A stretch of 64,000 nt of DNA from Steroidobacteraceae bacterium (GTDB taxonomy: Bacteria > Pseudomonadota > Gammaproteobacteria > Steroidobacterales > Steroidobacteraceae): the NCBI GenBank assembly GCA_019187185.1, contig JABAQU010000004.1, forward strand, positions 1-64,000. Reading direction: 5' to 3'. The translations under genes were made by a program, and so were the position numbers. The notes beneath the pieces were generated by a model. That model did not search any database and was not told the DNA's origin. It saw only the letters and a program-made list of their open reading frames with translations. Position 1 is the first letter of the stretch. Every line of letters begins with the position of its first letter. Positions 25,940 through 34,505 of this stretch are shown piece after piece.

Positions 25940-27159
25940 GGCGCGCCGCCTGCCTGCTCCTGCTGCCGTTCGCGATGCTGTCGGACGCGGCATCGCTCCT
26001 GCCGGGTGCAGATCAGGTGGCACCGGCGCAGCTTCAGGCGATGCTGCAACACGCGGTGGAGCAAGGTTCGCCCGGTCTTTCGGCGGCAATCGCCAACTGC
26101 CGCGGCGTCATCTGGACGGGGGTCGCGGGTATGGCCGACATCGGCAAGCTTCGTCCAGTCGACGAAGCCAGTTTGTTCGGCATCGGCAGCATCACCAAGG
26201 TGTTCCTGGCCGTTGCAGTTCTGCAGTTGGTCGAGGAACGGCGCCTGGACCTGCGCAGTACGCCGCAGGGCGTCCTCGGTGCGGGCGCGGTTCGCCACAT
26301 TGCCAACGCGAGTTCCGCGACCGTCGCGGATCTGCTCGGCCACCGGGGCGGGGTGCCGAGCTGGGAAGACGATACGCGCTGGATTCGCCGGGGGCGCGGA
26401 GCGGATATTGACGCTGCGCACATCTGGGGCAAGGCGGAGGCGCTCGGCTATATCCGCGGAGCGCCTGCGACGGGGCCGGCGGGCAGCAACTTCGCCTACT
26501 CCAACAGCGGCTACACATTGCTCGGCTTGATGGTCGAGAAGATCACCGGACGTACCGCAGAGGCCGAGATCCGGCGACGAGTGCTCGTCCCGTTGGGGCT
26601 GGGCGATACGTACATGGAAGGCTTCGAACCGGGCCAAGACGCGCGCGTACCGCGACGATATCAATTCATGACTGAAAAATTCAGCAGGGACGCGGGTATC
26701 GCTGCAGTGTTCAGCGAAATTCGGCCGGGTCTGCTCGATACGGGCAACACCAATCTGTCCGATGAATGGGCGGCGGGCGGCATCATCTCTTCGCCTCGTG
26801 AACTCGTGCTGTTCGCCCGCGCGCTGCGCGACGGTCGTCTACTGAAGCCGGAGAGTCTAGCGTTCATGGAGCAGTGGAGCCCGGCCTTCGGCCGCATGGA
26901 CCATGGCCACGGGCTTTTTCGCATCCGGGTCGGCGACCTGTCGCTGGTCGGCCATACCGGGGGAGTGCTCGGGTTCAGCGCCGTGCTGTGGTGGGCAGCG
27001 GACAGCGATGCGATCGTCGCGGTGCTCGGAAACGGCAGCGGAATGCATGCGGGGGCCACGCCGCCGAAGGCGTCGAACATCGGCCTCGACGAGAAATTTG
27101 TCCGGCTGGCGCTGCAGTATTCCGCCCAACAGGGTGGCAGTACCGGGGCATGCCGATAG
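25936..27159 (+). CDS. Exported SxxK serine hydrolase, class C beta-lactamase/D-peptidase type (407 aa)
   Basis: A signal peptide (residues 1-19) leads into a penicillin-binding-type fold: Ser85-x-x-Lys88 (GSITK), Tyr188-Ser-Asn190 (FAYSNSGYTLLG) and His340-Thr-Gly (GHTGGVLGF). Enzymes of this group include D-alanyl-D-alanine carboxypeptidases, alkaline D-peptidases, D-aminopeptidases and esterases. Given D-serine dehydratase, an amidase and an N-acyl-D-amino acid deacylase next door, a D-peptidase-type activity is the best guess. The ATG overlaps the dsdA stop by 4 bp, so it is co-translated with it. Confidence 0.88.
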   Translation: MRRAACLLLLPFAMLSDAASLLPGADQVAPAQLQAMLQHAVEQGSPGLSAAIANCRGVIWTGVAGMADIGKLRPVDEASLFGIGSITKVFLAVAVLQLVEERRLDLRSTPQGVLGAGAVRHIANASSATVADLLGHRGGVPSWEDDTRWIRRGRGADIDAAHIWGKAEALGYIRGAPATGPAGSNFAYSNSGYTLLGLMVEKITGRTAEAEIRRRVLVPLGLGDTYMEGFEPGQDARVPRRYQFMTEKFSRDAGIAAVFSEIRPGLLDTGNTNLSDEWAAGGIISSPRELVLFARALRDGRLLKPESLAFMEQWSPAFGRMDHGHGLFRIRVGDLSLVGHTGGVLGFSAVLWWAADSDAIVAVLGNGSGMHAGATPPKASNIGLDEKFVRLALQYSAQQGGSTGACR

Positions 27160-27185
27160 CGGAGACTCAGATTCCGAGTGGGGGT

Positions 27186-29369
27186 ATGGAAATGTCTGAA
27201 ATCAAAACAGTGCTGTCGGATTTCGTGGGAACGCTCGTCCGATATGGCGGCGGCACCTGCGCGCTCGCCATTTTCGCTGCTTCCGCCTGGGCCCAGTCGG
27301 GTCGGTCCACGCCTGCCGCCGGTGACGGCGCGAGGCCAGCGGACGAAGTACCCCTGAGCGAAGTGGTGGTGACGGCCCAACGGCGCGAGGAGCAGCTGCA
27401 GGATGTGCCGATCTCGATCACGGTATTGACGGGTGCGTCACTCGATCAATCTACCCAGTCGCTGACCGAAGAGATCGGCCGTGTTCCCGGTATTGCCATG
27501 GTCGACTCGAACCTGGGCGGCTCGTTCATCTCGTTGCGGGGTGTCGGATCGACAGGCACCAACTTCGCCGGCACCAACACGGTCGGCTACTATCTGGACT
27601 CCGTACCGTTCGGCTTCGTTCGCAATGCGCTGACCCCGAATGCAAGTGCGTACGATCTGGAGCGCGTCGAAGTGCTGCGCGGGCCGCAAGGCACACTCTA
27701 CGGCGTCAACTCCCAGAACGGCGTCATCCGCGTTCTCACCCATGACGTCGAACTGGACAGCTTCGCAGTCAAATATCGCGTCGCGGGTTCGGGCACCCGG
27801 GACGGCGGCTTCAACTATCGCGGTGACGCGGCGCTGAATGTCCCGCTCATCGACGACAAGCTCGGCATGCGTCTCGTCGCGGGCTATGAAGATTTCGACG
27901 GCTGGATAGACCGGCCCAACCGCAAGGATGCAAACGACATGCGGCGCCTGACTCTGCGGGCGAAACTCAAGGCGCGGCCGTCCGACGACCTGACGCTAGG
28001 AATGTCATATTGGCACTCGGGCATGGACTCGCACGCGCGTCCGACGGGATTTGCGGACAACACCACGCCCGTCGTCGTCGACGAGCCGATGAGCGAGGAT
28101 TACGACATCTATGCGCTCCAGGTCGGCTATGACCTGGGCAGCGCATCGCTCACCAGCGTTACCAGCTGGATGGACTATGCGAGCTACAGCGTCACCGACA
28201 CTTCCTATGGTCCCGGCACCAATCTGACATCGAGCGACTTCAGGTCGCGGGTCGTTGCGCAGGAGATAAACGTGGCGTCGACACTGGATGGGCAGTGGCG
28301 CTGGACTGCGGGCGCCATATACCGTGACGTGAAGGACGAGTTCACGCAGTTGTCGCCACGCTACGTGAATCCGCGCGGCACGCAATACAACGACTATTCT
28401 GCTTCCTATGCCGGCTTCGCAGAGATCACCAGGCTGATGGCGGGCAACAGGCTGGAATTGACGGGCGGTGCGCGCTATTTTCATGATCGGACCCGGACCA
28501 GGCCGTTCTCCATCCTGAACAATGCGAACGCCGTACTGATCGAGTCGCGCGCGACATCGAGCAAGGTGTCGCCGCGCGTCGTGCTGACCTGGCTGCCCAG
28601 CCGCGACCTGACCTTTTACGCTTCCTATTCGGAAGGCTTTCGCGGCGGCTTTCCACAGAGCCCGACGGTCAAGGCAGTGGCACCCGAGTTTCCTGCGGTT
28701 GCACCCGACAATCTGTTGAACTATGAAATCGGCTCGAAGGGAACCATCGCGGGCGGTCTCATCGGCTATGATGTTGCAGTGTTTTATATCAAGCGCGAGG
28801 ACATCCAGCAGTCGCTGTCCGTCAACGCAGTGAACGGTGCAGGTGCACCTGTCCGGGTCGCCGCGGTGATCAACGGCGAATCCGCCAGCGGCGTCGGCAC
28901 GGATCTCGGCATTTCGGTCCGGCCGACGCGGAATATCTCGTTCGGCGCGAACTATTCCTGGAACGACTTGCAGCTCGATGCGGACATCGTGCCGGCGACC
29001 GGCGGGCCGTTGTATTTCAAGGGCGATCGGCCGACGAACTCGCCCGAACATACGTTCTCTGCATGGTTCGACCAGCAATTTTCGATCGGTGCGTATGACG
29101 GACACATTTCGGCATCGCTCAGCTACATCTCCGAGCGCGAGGCTCGCGGTCTTGTCAACGGTGTCCGCGTCCTGACGACGAGCGATGAAACTCTCACTTC
29201 ACGGCTCAGCCTTGGTCTGACTTCACCGAGCGGCTGGGGTGTATCGCTGTACGTGGACAATCTCAACAACTACAACAAGACGCCGATCCCCGACTGGTTC
29301 ATTAGCCCATCGGGGTCGAACAGGATCAGGCCGCGCACAATCGGCCTGCAGTTCGACCACAGGCTGTAA
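27186..29369 (+). CDS. TonB-dependent outer-membrane receptor (727 aa)
   Basis: After a signal-like N-terminus ending in AASAWAQ comes the TonB box/plug (EVVVTAQRREEQLQDVPIS, RVPGIAMVDSNL, ISLRGVGSTGTN, YLDSVPFG, VEVLRGPQGTLYG). The rest is a long beta-barrel with alternating strands and a terminal Phe/Leu (RTIGLQFDHRL). Receptors of this sort import large substrates such as siderophores, saccharides or peptides. Here they would feed the surrounding D-amino-acid hydrolases. I chose ATG 27186; ATG 27150 overlapping the previous gene is possible. No carboxypeptidase or iron clue points to a siderophore. Confidence 0.92.
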   Translation: MEMSEIKTVLSDFVGTLVRYGGGTCALAIFAASAWAQSGRSTPAAGDGARPADEVPLSEVVVTAQRREEQLQDVPISITVLTGASLDQSTQSLTEEIGRVPGIAMVDSNLGGSFISLRGVGSTGTNFAGTNTVGYYLDSVPFGFVRNALTPNASAYDLERVEVLRGPQGTLYGVNSQNGVIRVLTHDVELDSFAVKYRVAGSGTRDGGFNYRGDAALNVPLIDDKLGMRLVAGYEDFDGWIDRPNRKDANDMRRLTLRAKLKARPSDDLTLGMSYWHSGMDSHARPTGFADNTTPVVVDEPMSEDYDIYALQVGYDLGSASLTSVTSWMDYASYSVTDTSYGPGTNLTSSDFRSRVVAQEINVASTLDGQWRWTAGAIYRDVKDEFTQLSPRYVNPRGTQYNDYSASYAGFAEITRLMAGNRLELTGGARYFHDRTRTRPFSILNNANAVLIESRATSSKVSPRVVLTWLPSRDLTFYASYSEGFRGGFPQSPTVKAVAPEFPAVAPDNLLNYEIGSKGTIAGGLIGYDVAVFYIKREDIQQSLSVNAVNGAGAPVRVAAVINGESASGVGTDLGISVRPTRNISFGANYSWNDLQLDADIVPATGGPLYFKGDRPTNSPEHTFSAWFDQQFSIGAYDGHISASLSYISEREARGLVNGVRVLTTSDETLTSRLSLGLTSPSGWGVSLYVDNLNNYNKTPIPDWFISPSGSNRIRPRTIGLQFDHRL

Positions 29370-29407
29370 CTGGAAGCATTGGCCGAGGGCGTCGTCAGGA
29401 ATCAGCG

Positions 29408-30790
29408 GTGTACTGGAACCCACCCACCAGCAGGATTCTCGGCGCGGTTCTGGCGATGGCCCTGGCTGGGCCCGCTCTCGCCACGGGCAACTCAACGGCG
29501 GAGCAGATTCGCTCGATCATCCACGCGAGCGCCGGAGCGGATGGACCGGGCTGCGCGATCGGTATCCTGAAGCGGGGGAAGCCATTCCTGACCGTGGTGG
29601 ACGGGAAGGCGGATCTGTCGACTCACCGACAGATTGACGCCGACACACAGTTCTATTCGGCGTCGATCGCCAAGCAGTTCACGGCGCTCGCAGTCGCGCG
29701 ACTGGTGGTCGCCGGCAAGATCAGCCTCAATGACGACATCCGCAAGTATCTGCCCGAGATGCCGCGGTATCAGTCGACGGTCACGGTGTACATGCTGCTG
29801 CATCATACCGGCGGCATCCGCGACATGCTGACGCTCGGTGAGTTCGCCGGCTATCCCGAGTCGTCGGACGTCTCGCGCAAAGAGGCATTGCGTCTGGTCT
29901 ACGCGCAGACAGAGACAGTCTTTCCGCCAGGTAGCCAGCACCGCTATTCGAACAGCGGATATCTTCTGCTTTCGGAGATCGTCGCCCGCGCTTCAGGTGT
30001 TTCCTTTGCAGACTACATGCGCGCCCAGATCTTCCAGCCGCTCGGCATGACGCGCACTTGGGTTCTCGAAGGTGCACGGACCAATGAGGCAAATGCGGCA
30101 CACGGCTACGCGGTCGATGGTGCGACGCTCAAGATCGCCGACACGCATCCGTACTATGGAGGCGCGGGAGGTATGGTCCTCTCTCTGCGCGATCTCGCCA
30201 TGTATGACCGCGACATCCAGGTAAATCACGAGGTCTGGACGCCAGCGATTGCAGAGATCATGCTCGATCCGGGCAAGCTCGCCGATGGCTCGCCTGCCGC
30301 CAGACGCGGCGTGATTTATGCCGCGGGTCTCGGCCTCAACGGACCTTGGGTGCAGCACAGCGGGGCAGGCGAAGGTTTCAAGAATATGGTTGCATGGCTG
30401 CCAGACGGGCGGCTCAGTGTTCATGTGCTCTGCAATAGTGGCGCAGTCGATCCCGCGAAAATCGCCGGGCAGGTCGTCGATGTGCTGTCATCCTACCCGT
30501 CGCTGCAACCCAGGATGCCGTCCATGGCTGGGCGGTACTCGAGCCTCGACCTGCCGGTCATCTACACACTGGAGCCTGTCGACGACGCAAAGCTGGACGT
30601 CATCATCACGCGGCGATCTGCAGGACTGGGACGCGATCGCATGATTCGACTCACCAGGGGCGCAGACGGCAGCTTCGCGGGCGAGGGATTCAGGATCGTG
30701 GCCGACGATGACCAGAACGGCTTCACCCTCGGTGATATCCGCGGCCGGGCAGGCTTGATCCACTTCAAGCGCGAGTCGCGAGAACCCTGA
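29408..30790 (+). CDS. Second exported SxxK serine hydrolase (460 aa)
   Basis: A signal peptide (SRILGAVLAMALAGPALATG) precedes a full beta-lactamase/D-peptidase fold: Ser86-x-x-Lys89 (SASIAKQF), Tyr180-Ser-Asn182 (HRYSNSGYLLL) and His317-Ser-Gly (QHSGAGEGF). About 100 residues extra at the C-terminus form a small beta-rich domain (MAGRYSSLDLPVIYTLEP), as in D-aminopeptidase-like members. It starts with GTG 29408. Two paralogous hydrolases around one receptor suggest stepwise processing of one substrate. It could be a D-stereospecific peptidase or an esterase. Confidence 0.88.
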   Translation: MYWNPPTSRILGAVLAMALAGPALATGNSTAEQIRSIIHASAGADGPGCAIGILKRGKPFLTVVDGKADLSTHRQIDADTQFYSASIAKQFTALAVARLVVAGKISLNDDIRKYLPEMPRYQSTVTVYMLLHHTGGIRDMLTLGEFAGYPESSDVSRKEALRLVYAQTETVFPPGSQHRYSNSGYLLLSEIVARASGVSFADYMRAQIFQPLGMTRTWVLEGARTNEANAAHGYAVDGATLKIADTHPYYGGAGGMVLSLRDLAMYDRDIQVNHEVWTPAIAEIMLDPGKLADGSPAARRGVIYAAGLGLNGPWVQHSGAGEGFKNMVAWLPDGRLSVHVLCNSGAVDPAKIAGQVVDVLSSYPSLQPRMPSMAGRYSSLDLPVIYTLEPVDDAKLDVIITRRSAGLGRDRMIRLTRGADGSFAGEGFRIVADDDQNGFTLGDIRGRAGLIHFKRESREP

Positions 30791-30792
30791 CG

Positions 30793-32718
30793 GTGCGTGG
30801 TGCCCCATCGCGTCGCGCCGTGTCGCTCTGTGCAGTCCTCGCGCTTGCGGCAGCGAACCTCGTCCTGCATGGGCACGCGCGCGCCGCGGTGCCGTTTGAG
30901 GTCCACGACAAGTCGATAACCGAGTTGCAGCAGGCGCTTGCCGATCATCAAGTGACATCGCGCCAACTGGTTCAGGCATATCTCGAACGGATCCGTGCCT
31001 ATGATCGCAGCGGACCAGACCTGAACGCGATCGTCTCGCTCAATCCCGCCGCGCTGGAACAGGCGGACATGCTGGACGCGGAACGCACCGTCAGGGGGCC
31101 ACGCGGGCCGCTGCACGGCATTCCGATCCTGGTGAAGGACAACTTCGGCACTCTGGACATGCCGACCTCGGACGGTACGCTCGCCTTGGCGACTTTCATG
31201 ACCAACGAGGACGCTGCGCAAGTCGGGCGACTGAAGGCGGCCGGTGCGATCATCCTGGGCAAGACAGCGATGCACGAACTGGCCATGAACGTCCTCACGG
31301 TATCTTCCCTAACCGGGGAAACGCGAAATCCCTACGATCCGCGCCGCTCACCCGGAGGATCGAGCGGGGGAACGGGTGCGAGTGTCGGTGCGAGTTTTGC
31401 GGCCGCAGGCATGGGGACCGACACCTGCGGATCAATCCGCGTGCCCGCGGCTTATCAGAATCTGTTCGCGATGCGAGCGACATACGGGCTCTCGAGCCGC
31501 GCCGGGATCATTCCACTGTCCTCGACAGAGGACATGGCCGGGCCGCTGACGCGCACTGTGACCGACCTTGCGATCATGATGGACGCAACCGTCGGATATG
31601 ATCCGGCCGATCCGTCGACTGCCGTCATGAAGCATCGCGCCGATCCGCAGTATCGAGTGCATCTCGAGCCGGGTGCACTGAAAGGAGCGCGGATCGGCGT
31701 CATGCGCGATTACATGACGCCACGTCAGTTGAACGGTGTCATGCGCGACAAGATGTCGGCGGCGCTCGACCTGATGGAGGCACGAGGAGCTGTCCTGGTC
31801 GACGTCGCAGTCCCGGACCTGGATCTCGTGCTCAATGCCGCCAGCAACATCGTTACCCAGGAATTCCGCGCTGATTTCACCGAGTTCCTGCGTCGTCATC
31901 CGGAGGCGCCGATCACGTCGGTCGCGGAACTGGTCGGAGGTGGCCTGGTCCATGCGGCGATCGACGATCGACTGAAGCGCCGGTCTGCGTCGCCGACGCG
32001 TGATGACAAGGCCATTGCCGAGGCGCTGAGCAAGCGTGATGAAGCGCGCCGCATGGTCATGGATGCCATGGCGCGGGCGGATGTCGACGTGCTCGTGTAT
32101 CCGACAATCACGCAGCCGCCGCCGATCTGGGGCGCAGAACTGTCGGGGGTCGCGACTTGCGGGCTCAGCGCCGCAACCGGCTTGCCGGCGCTCGCTCTGC
32201 CGCTTGGCCTGAGCTCAGAGCGGCTTCCGGTCGGCCTGGACATCCTTGGCAAACCGTTCGAGGAGATGCGCCTTCTGAACCTGGCCTATGACTGGGAAAG
32301 CCTGGCGAAGCCCCGCGAAGCGCCGTTCAGCACGCCGCCGCTGGTTCACGGCAAGGCGCCCGCAGATTTCCGGTTCAGTGTCCGGCTCGCGAGGCGTCCG
32401 CAAGCCGGCGGCGCCGACATCAGCTTTACCTATGATCCTGTGACTGCGTTGCTCACCTATGATGTGCGCATTTCCCGCTTGGGAAGCGACGTGCCGGTGG
32501 CGGTGACCCTGCAGCGCAGCGAGGATGGCAAGCCGGGGTCAATCATTGCCGTGCTGTCGCGCTCGGGCCAGTTCGCGAAGCGCGGAAGAAGATATCTTAC
32601 GCCACGCCAGCATGAGGACCTTGTCGCAGGGCGGCTGATGGCTGGCTTCTACACCCGTGCCTGGCCACTGGGGCTGGATCGAGTCCGTCTGTCGCCACCG
32701 GCGAGCGCTGGTCCGTGA
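30793..32718 (+). CDS. Exported amidase-signature enzyme (641 aa)
   Basis: An N-terminal signal peptide (to about residue 32) precedes the amidase signature: catalytic Lys115 (PILVKDNFG), cis-Ser in SPGGSSGGTGA (190/191) and nucleophile Ser214 (GTDTCGSIRVPA). The family hydrolyses carboxamides; members include peptide amidases and D-amidases. The C-terminal 110 residues after the domain (residues about 535-641) are a separate beta-rich piece. The gene starts with GTG 2 bp after the previous stop. In this context it may release ammonia from amidated peptides or act on aliphatic amides. Confidence 0.92.
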   Translation: MRGAPSRRAVSLCAVLALAAANLVLHGHARAAVPFEVHDKSITELQQALADHQVTSRQLVQAYLERIRAYDRSGPDLNAIVSLNPAALEQADMLDAERTVRGPRGPLHGIPILVKDNFGTLDMPTSDGTLALATFMTNEDAAQVGRLKAAGAIILGKTAMHELAMNVLTVSSLTGETRNPYDPRRSPGGSSGGTGASVGASFAAAGMGTDTCGSIRVPAAYQNLFAMRATYGLSSRAGIIPLSSTEDMAGPLTRTVTDLAIMMDATVGYDPADPSTAVMKHRADPQYRVHLEPGALKGARIGVMRDYMTPRQLNGVMRDKMSAALDLMEARGAVLVDVAVPDLDLVLNAASNIVTQEFRADFTEFLRRHPEAPITSVAELVGGGLVHAAIDDRLKRRSASPTRDDKAIAEALSKRDEARRMVMDAMARADVDVLVYPTITQPPPIWGAELSGVATCGLSAATGLPALALPLGLSSERLPVGLDILGKPFEEMRLLNLAYDWESLAKPREAPFSTPPLVHGKAPADFRFSVRLARRPQAGGADISFTYDPVTALLTYDVRISRLGSDVPVAVTLQRSEDGKPGSIIAVLSRSGQFAKRGRRYLTPRQHEDLVAGRLMAGFYTRAWPLGLDRVRLSPPASAGP

Positions 32719-34505
32719 CAGGCAAACAACCCCGGTGGGTCGTAGTTGCGGCAGCGGCATCCCTTTTCGCGGGTTGTGTCACCGGTGCACAGGCGGAATC
32801 GGATCCGACGGATTCAGTCGACCTGGTGATCACCGGCGGAACCATTTATTCCGGTGCGGAGGGAGAGCTGCCTATTGTCGGCGACGTCGCCATTCGTGGA
32901 GATCGGATCGTTCATGTCGGCACGCGCCGCGCGTTCAAGGCGGCACGTGTGATCGATGCGCGCGGCATGATCGTCGCGCCGGGCTTCATCGATGCTCACG
33001 CGCATCCGGACACCTATATTCGCTCGCCCGATGCGGTCCAGCGGCTCAATGCCCCCTGGCTGATGCAGGGCGTCAGTACGGTCGTCATCGGCGTCGATGG
33101 TGCGGGCACGCCGGATATCAAGGCAGATACGGGCGCGCTGATCGCGGCACGGATCGGGACGAACATCGTGCCGTTCGTCGGCTTTGGCGCTGTTCGATCG
33201 CGCGTGCTGGGCAAGGACTCGCGTGCGCCCACGGCCGAGGAACTTGACCGCATGAAGGGACTGGTGGTGCAGGCCATGTGCGAGGGGGCGGCGGGCCTGT
33301 CGACCGGCCTCTTCTATGCACCGCAAAGCTTTGCCGAGACAGGGGAGGTGATAGCGCTCGCCAGGGAAGCGGGGCGCCTGGGAGGAATCTACGATACACA
33401 CCAGCGTGACGAGTCCAGCTATTCGATCGGGCTGCTCGCCTCGGTGATGGAGGCCCTGCGTATCGGGCGTGAGGCGAGTATTCCCGTCCATTTCGCGCAT
33501 TTGAAGGCGCTCGGCGTGGATGTGCAGGGTCTGGCGCCGCAGGTCATCGCACTGATTGCCAAGGCGCGCCGGCAAGGCATCGATGTCACGGCGGATCAGT
33601 ATCCCTGGCTGGCCTCGGGAACCAGCCTCGAAGCCGCGTTGATTCCACATTGGGCGGTCGACGGCGGTCGCGATGCGCTGCTTCACCGCTTGGACAATCC
33701 GGCCTTGTTGACACGCATCCGGACGGAGATGCGCGAGAACCTGCGACGACGCGGCGGACCCGCGGCATTGCTCCTGACGAGCCCCGGCGGGCCACTCACA
33801 GGCAAGACGCTCGAACAGGTTGCGCACGACTGGGGTGACGTCGAGCCGATCGATGCGGCATTGCGCATCGTGCGCACCCGCTTCGCGGAGGGAGATGCGG
33901 CGCAGGGTACCGGGGTCGCCTCGTTCAACATGAGCGAAGACGATGTCGAGGCCATCATGCAGCAACCCTGGGTCGTGACGGGCTCGGACGGATCCGATGG
34001 ACATCCCCGCCAGTTTGCGACCTTTCCGACAAAGTATGCGGTCTATGTCCGGCAAGAGCACGTCATCGACCTCGCAAGCTTCATCCGGCGTTCGACAGGA
34101 CTGACTGCGGACATATACAGGCTCGAGAAGCGTGGCTACCTTCGCAAAGGCCATTTTGCCGACGTCCTGGTATTCGACCCGGCGACATACGGGCCGCGCG
34201 CGGACTACGCCCATCCGGATGTGTTGAGCTCGGGCGTTCGGCTTTTGCTCGTGAACGGCGCAACCGCTGTAGACGCAGAGCAATTGACTGGGGCCGCTGC
34301 CGGTCGTGCCCTGCTGCGCGCGCCGTGCACGGGTCGTCAATCTGAACGTCATGCCGGGTTTACTGCGAGCGGCGCGCCTCGAGTTCTTCCCAGCGCGCCA
34401 TCGCGGACTCGATCTCGCCGTCGATCGCACCGATGCGCTCGCGGTCGGCGCGCAGGCGCTCCGGTTTCGAGCGGTGGTAGTCCGGCGCGCACATGGCCGC
34501 CGTGA
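32715..34505 (+). CDS. N-acyl-D-amino-acid deacylase-type amidohydrolase, exported (596 aa)
   Basis: An exported or lipid-anchored N-terminus (SLFAGC, Cys21) precedes an amidohydrolase domain with metal-binding His95-x-His97 (GFIDAHAHPDT), AGLSTGLFYAP, GGIYDTHQRDE, VHFAHLKALG and TGSDGSDGHPR, all in the order of D-aminoacylases. It splits N-acyl-D-amino acids to acid and free D-amino acid, which would feed the dsdA product. It starts GTG 32715, overlapping the amidase stop. The final 48 or so codons run antisense over the end of the uup-like gene and are unlike the family; a natural end near codon 550 is more usual. Confidence 0.88.
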   Translation: MTGKQPRWVVVAAAASLFAGCVTGAQAESDPTDSVDLVITGGTIYSGAEGELPIVGDVAIRGDRIVHVGTRRAFKAARVIDARGMIVAPGFIDAHAHPDTYIRSPDAVQRLNAPWLMQGVSTVVIGVDGAGTPDIKADTGALIAARIGTNIVPFVGFGAVRSRVLGKDSRAPTAEELDRMKGLVVQAMCEGAAGLSTGLFYAPQSFAETGEVIALAREAGRLGGIYDTHQRDESSYSIGLLASVMEALRIGREASIPVHFAHLKALGVDVQGLAPQVIALIAKARRQGIDVTADQYPWLASGTSLEAALIPHWAVDGGRDALLHRLDNPALLTRIRTEMRENLRRRGGPAALLLTSPGGPLTGKTLEQVAHDWGDVEPIDAALRIVRTRFAEGDAAQGTGVASFNMSEDDVEAIMQQPWVVTGSDGSDGHPRQFATFPTKYAVYVRQEHVIDLASFIRRSTGLTADIYRLEKRGYLRKGHFADVLVFDPATYGPRADYAHPDVLSSGVRLLLVNGATAVDAEQLTGAAAGRALLRAPCTGRQSERHAGFTASGAPRVLPSAPSRTRSRRRSHRCARGRRAGAPVSSGGSPARTWPP

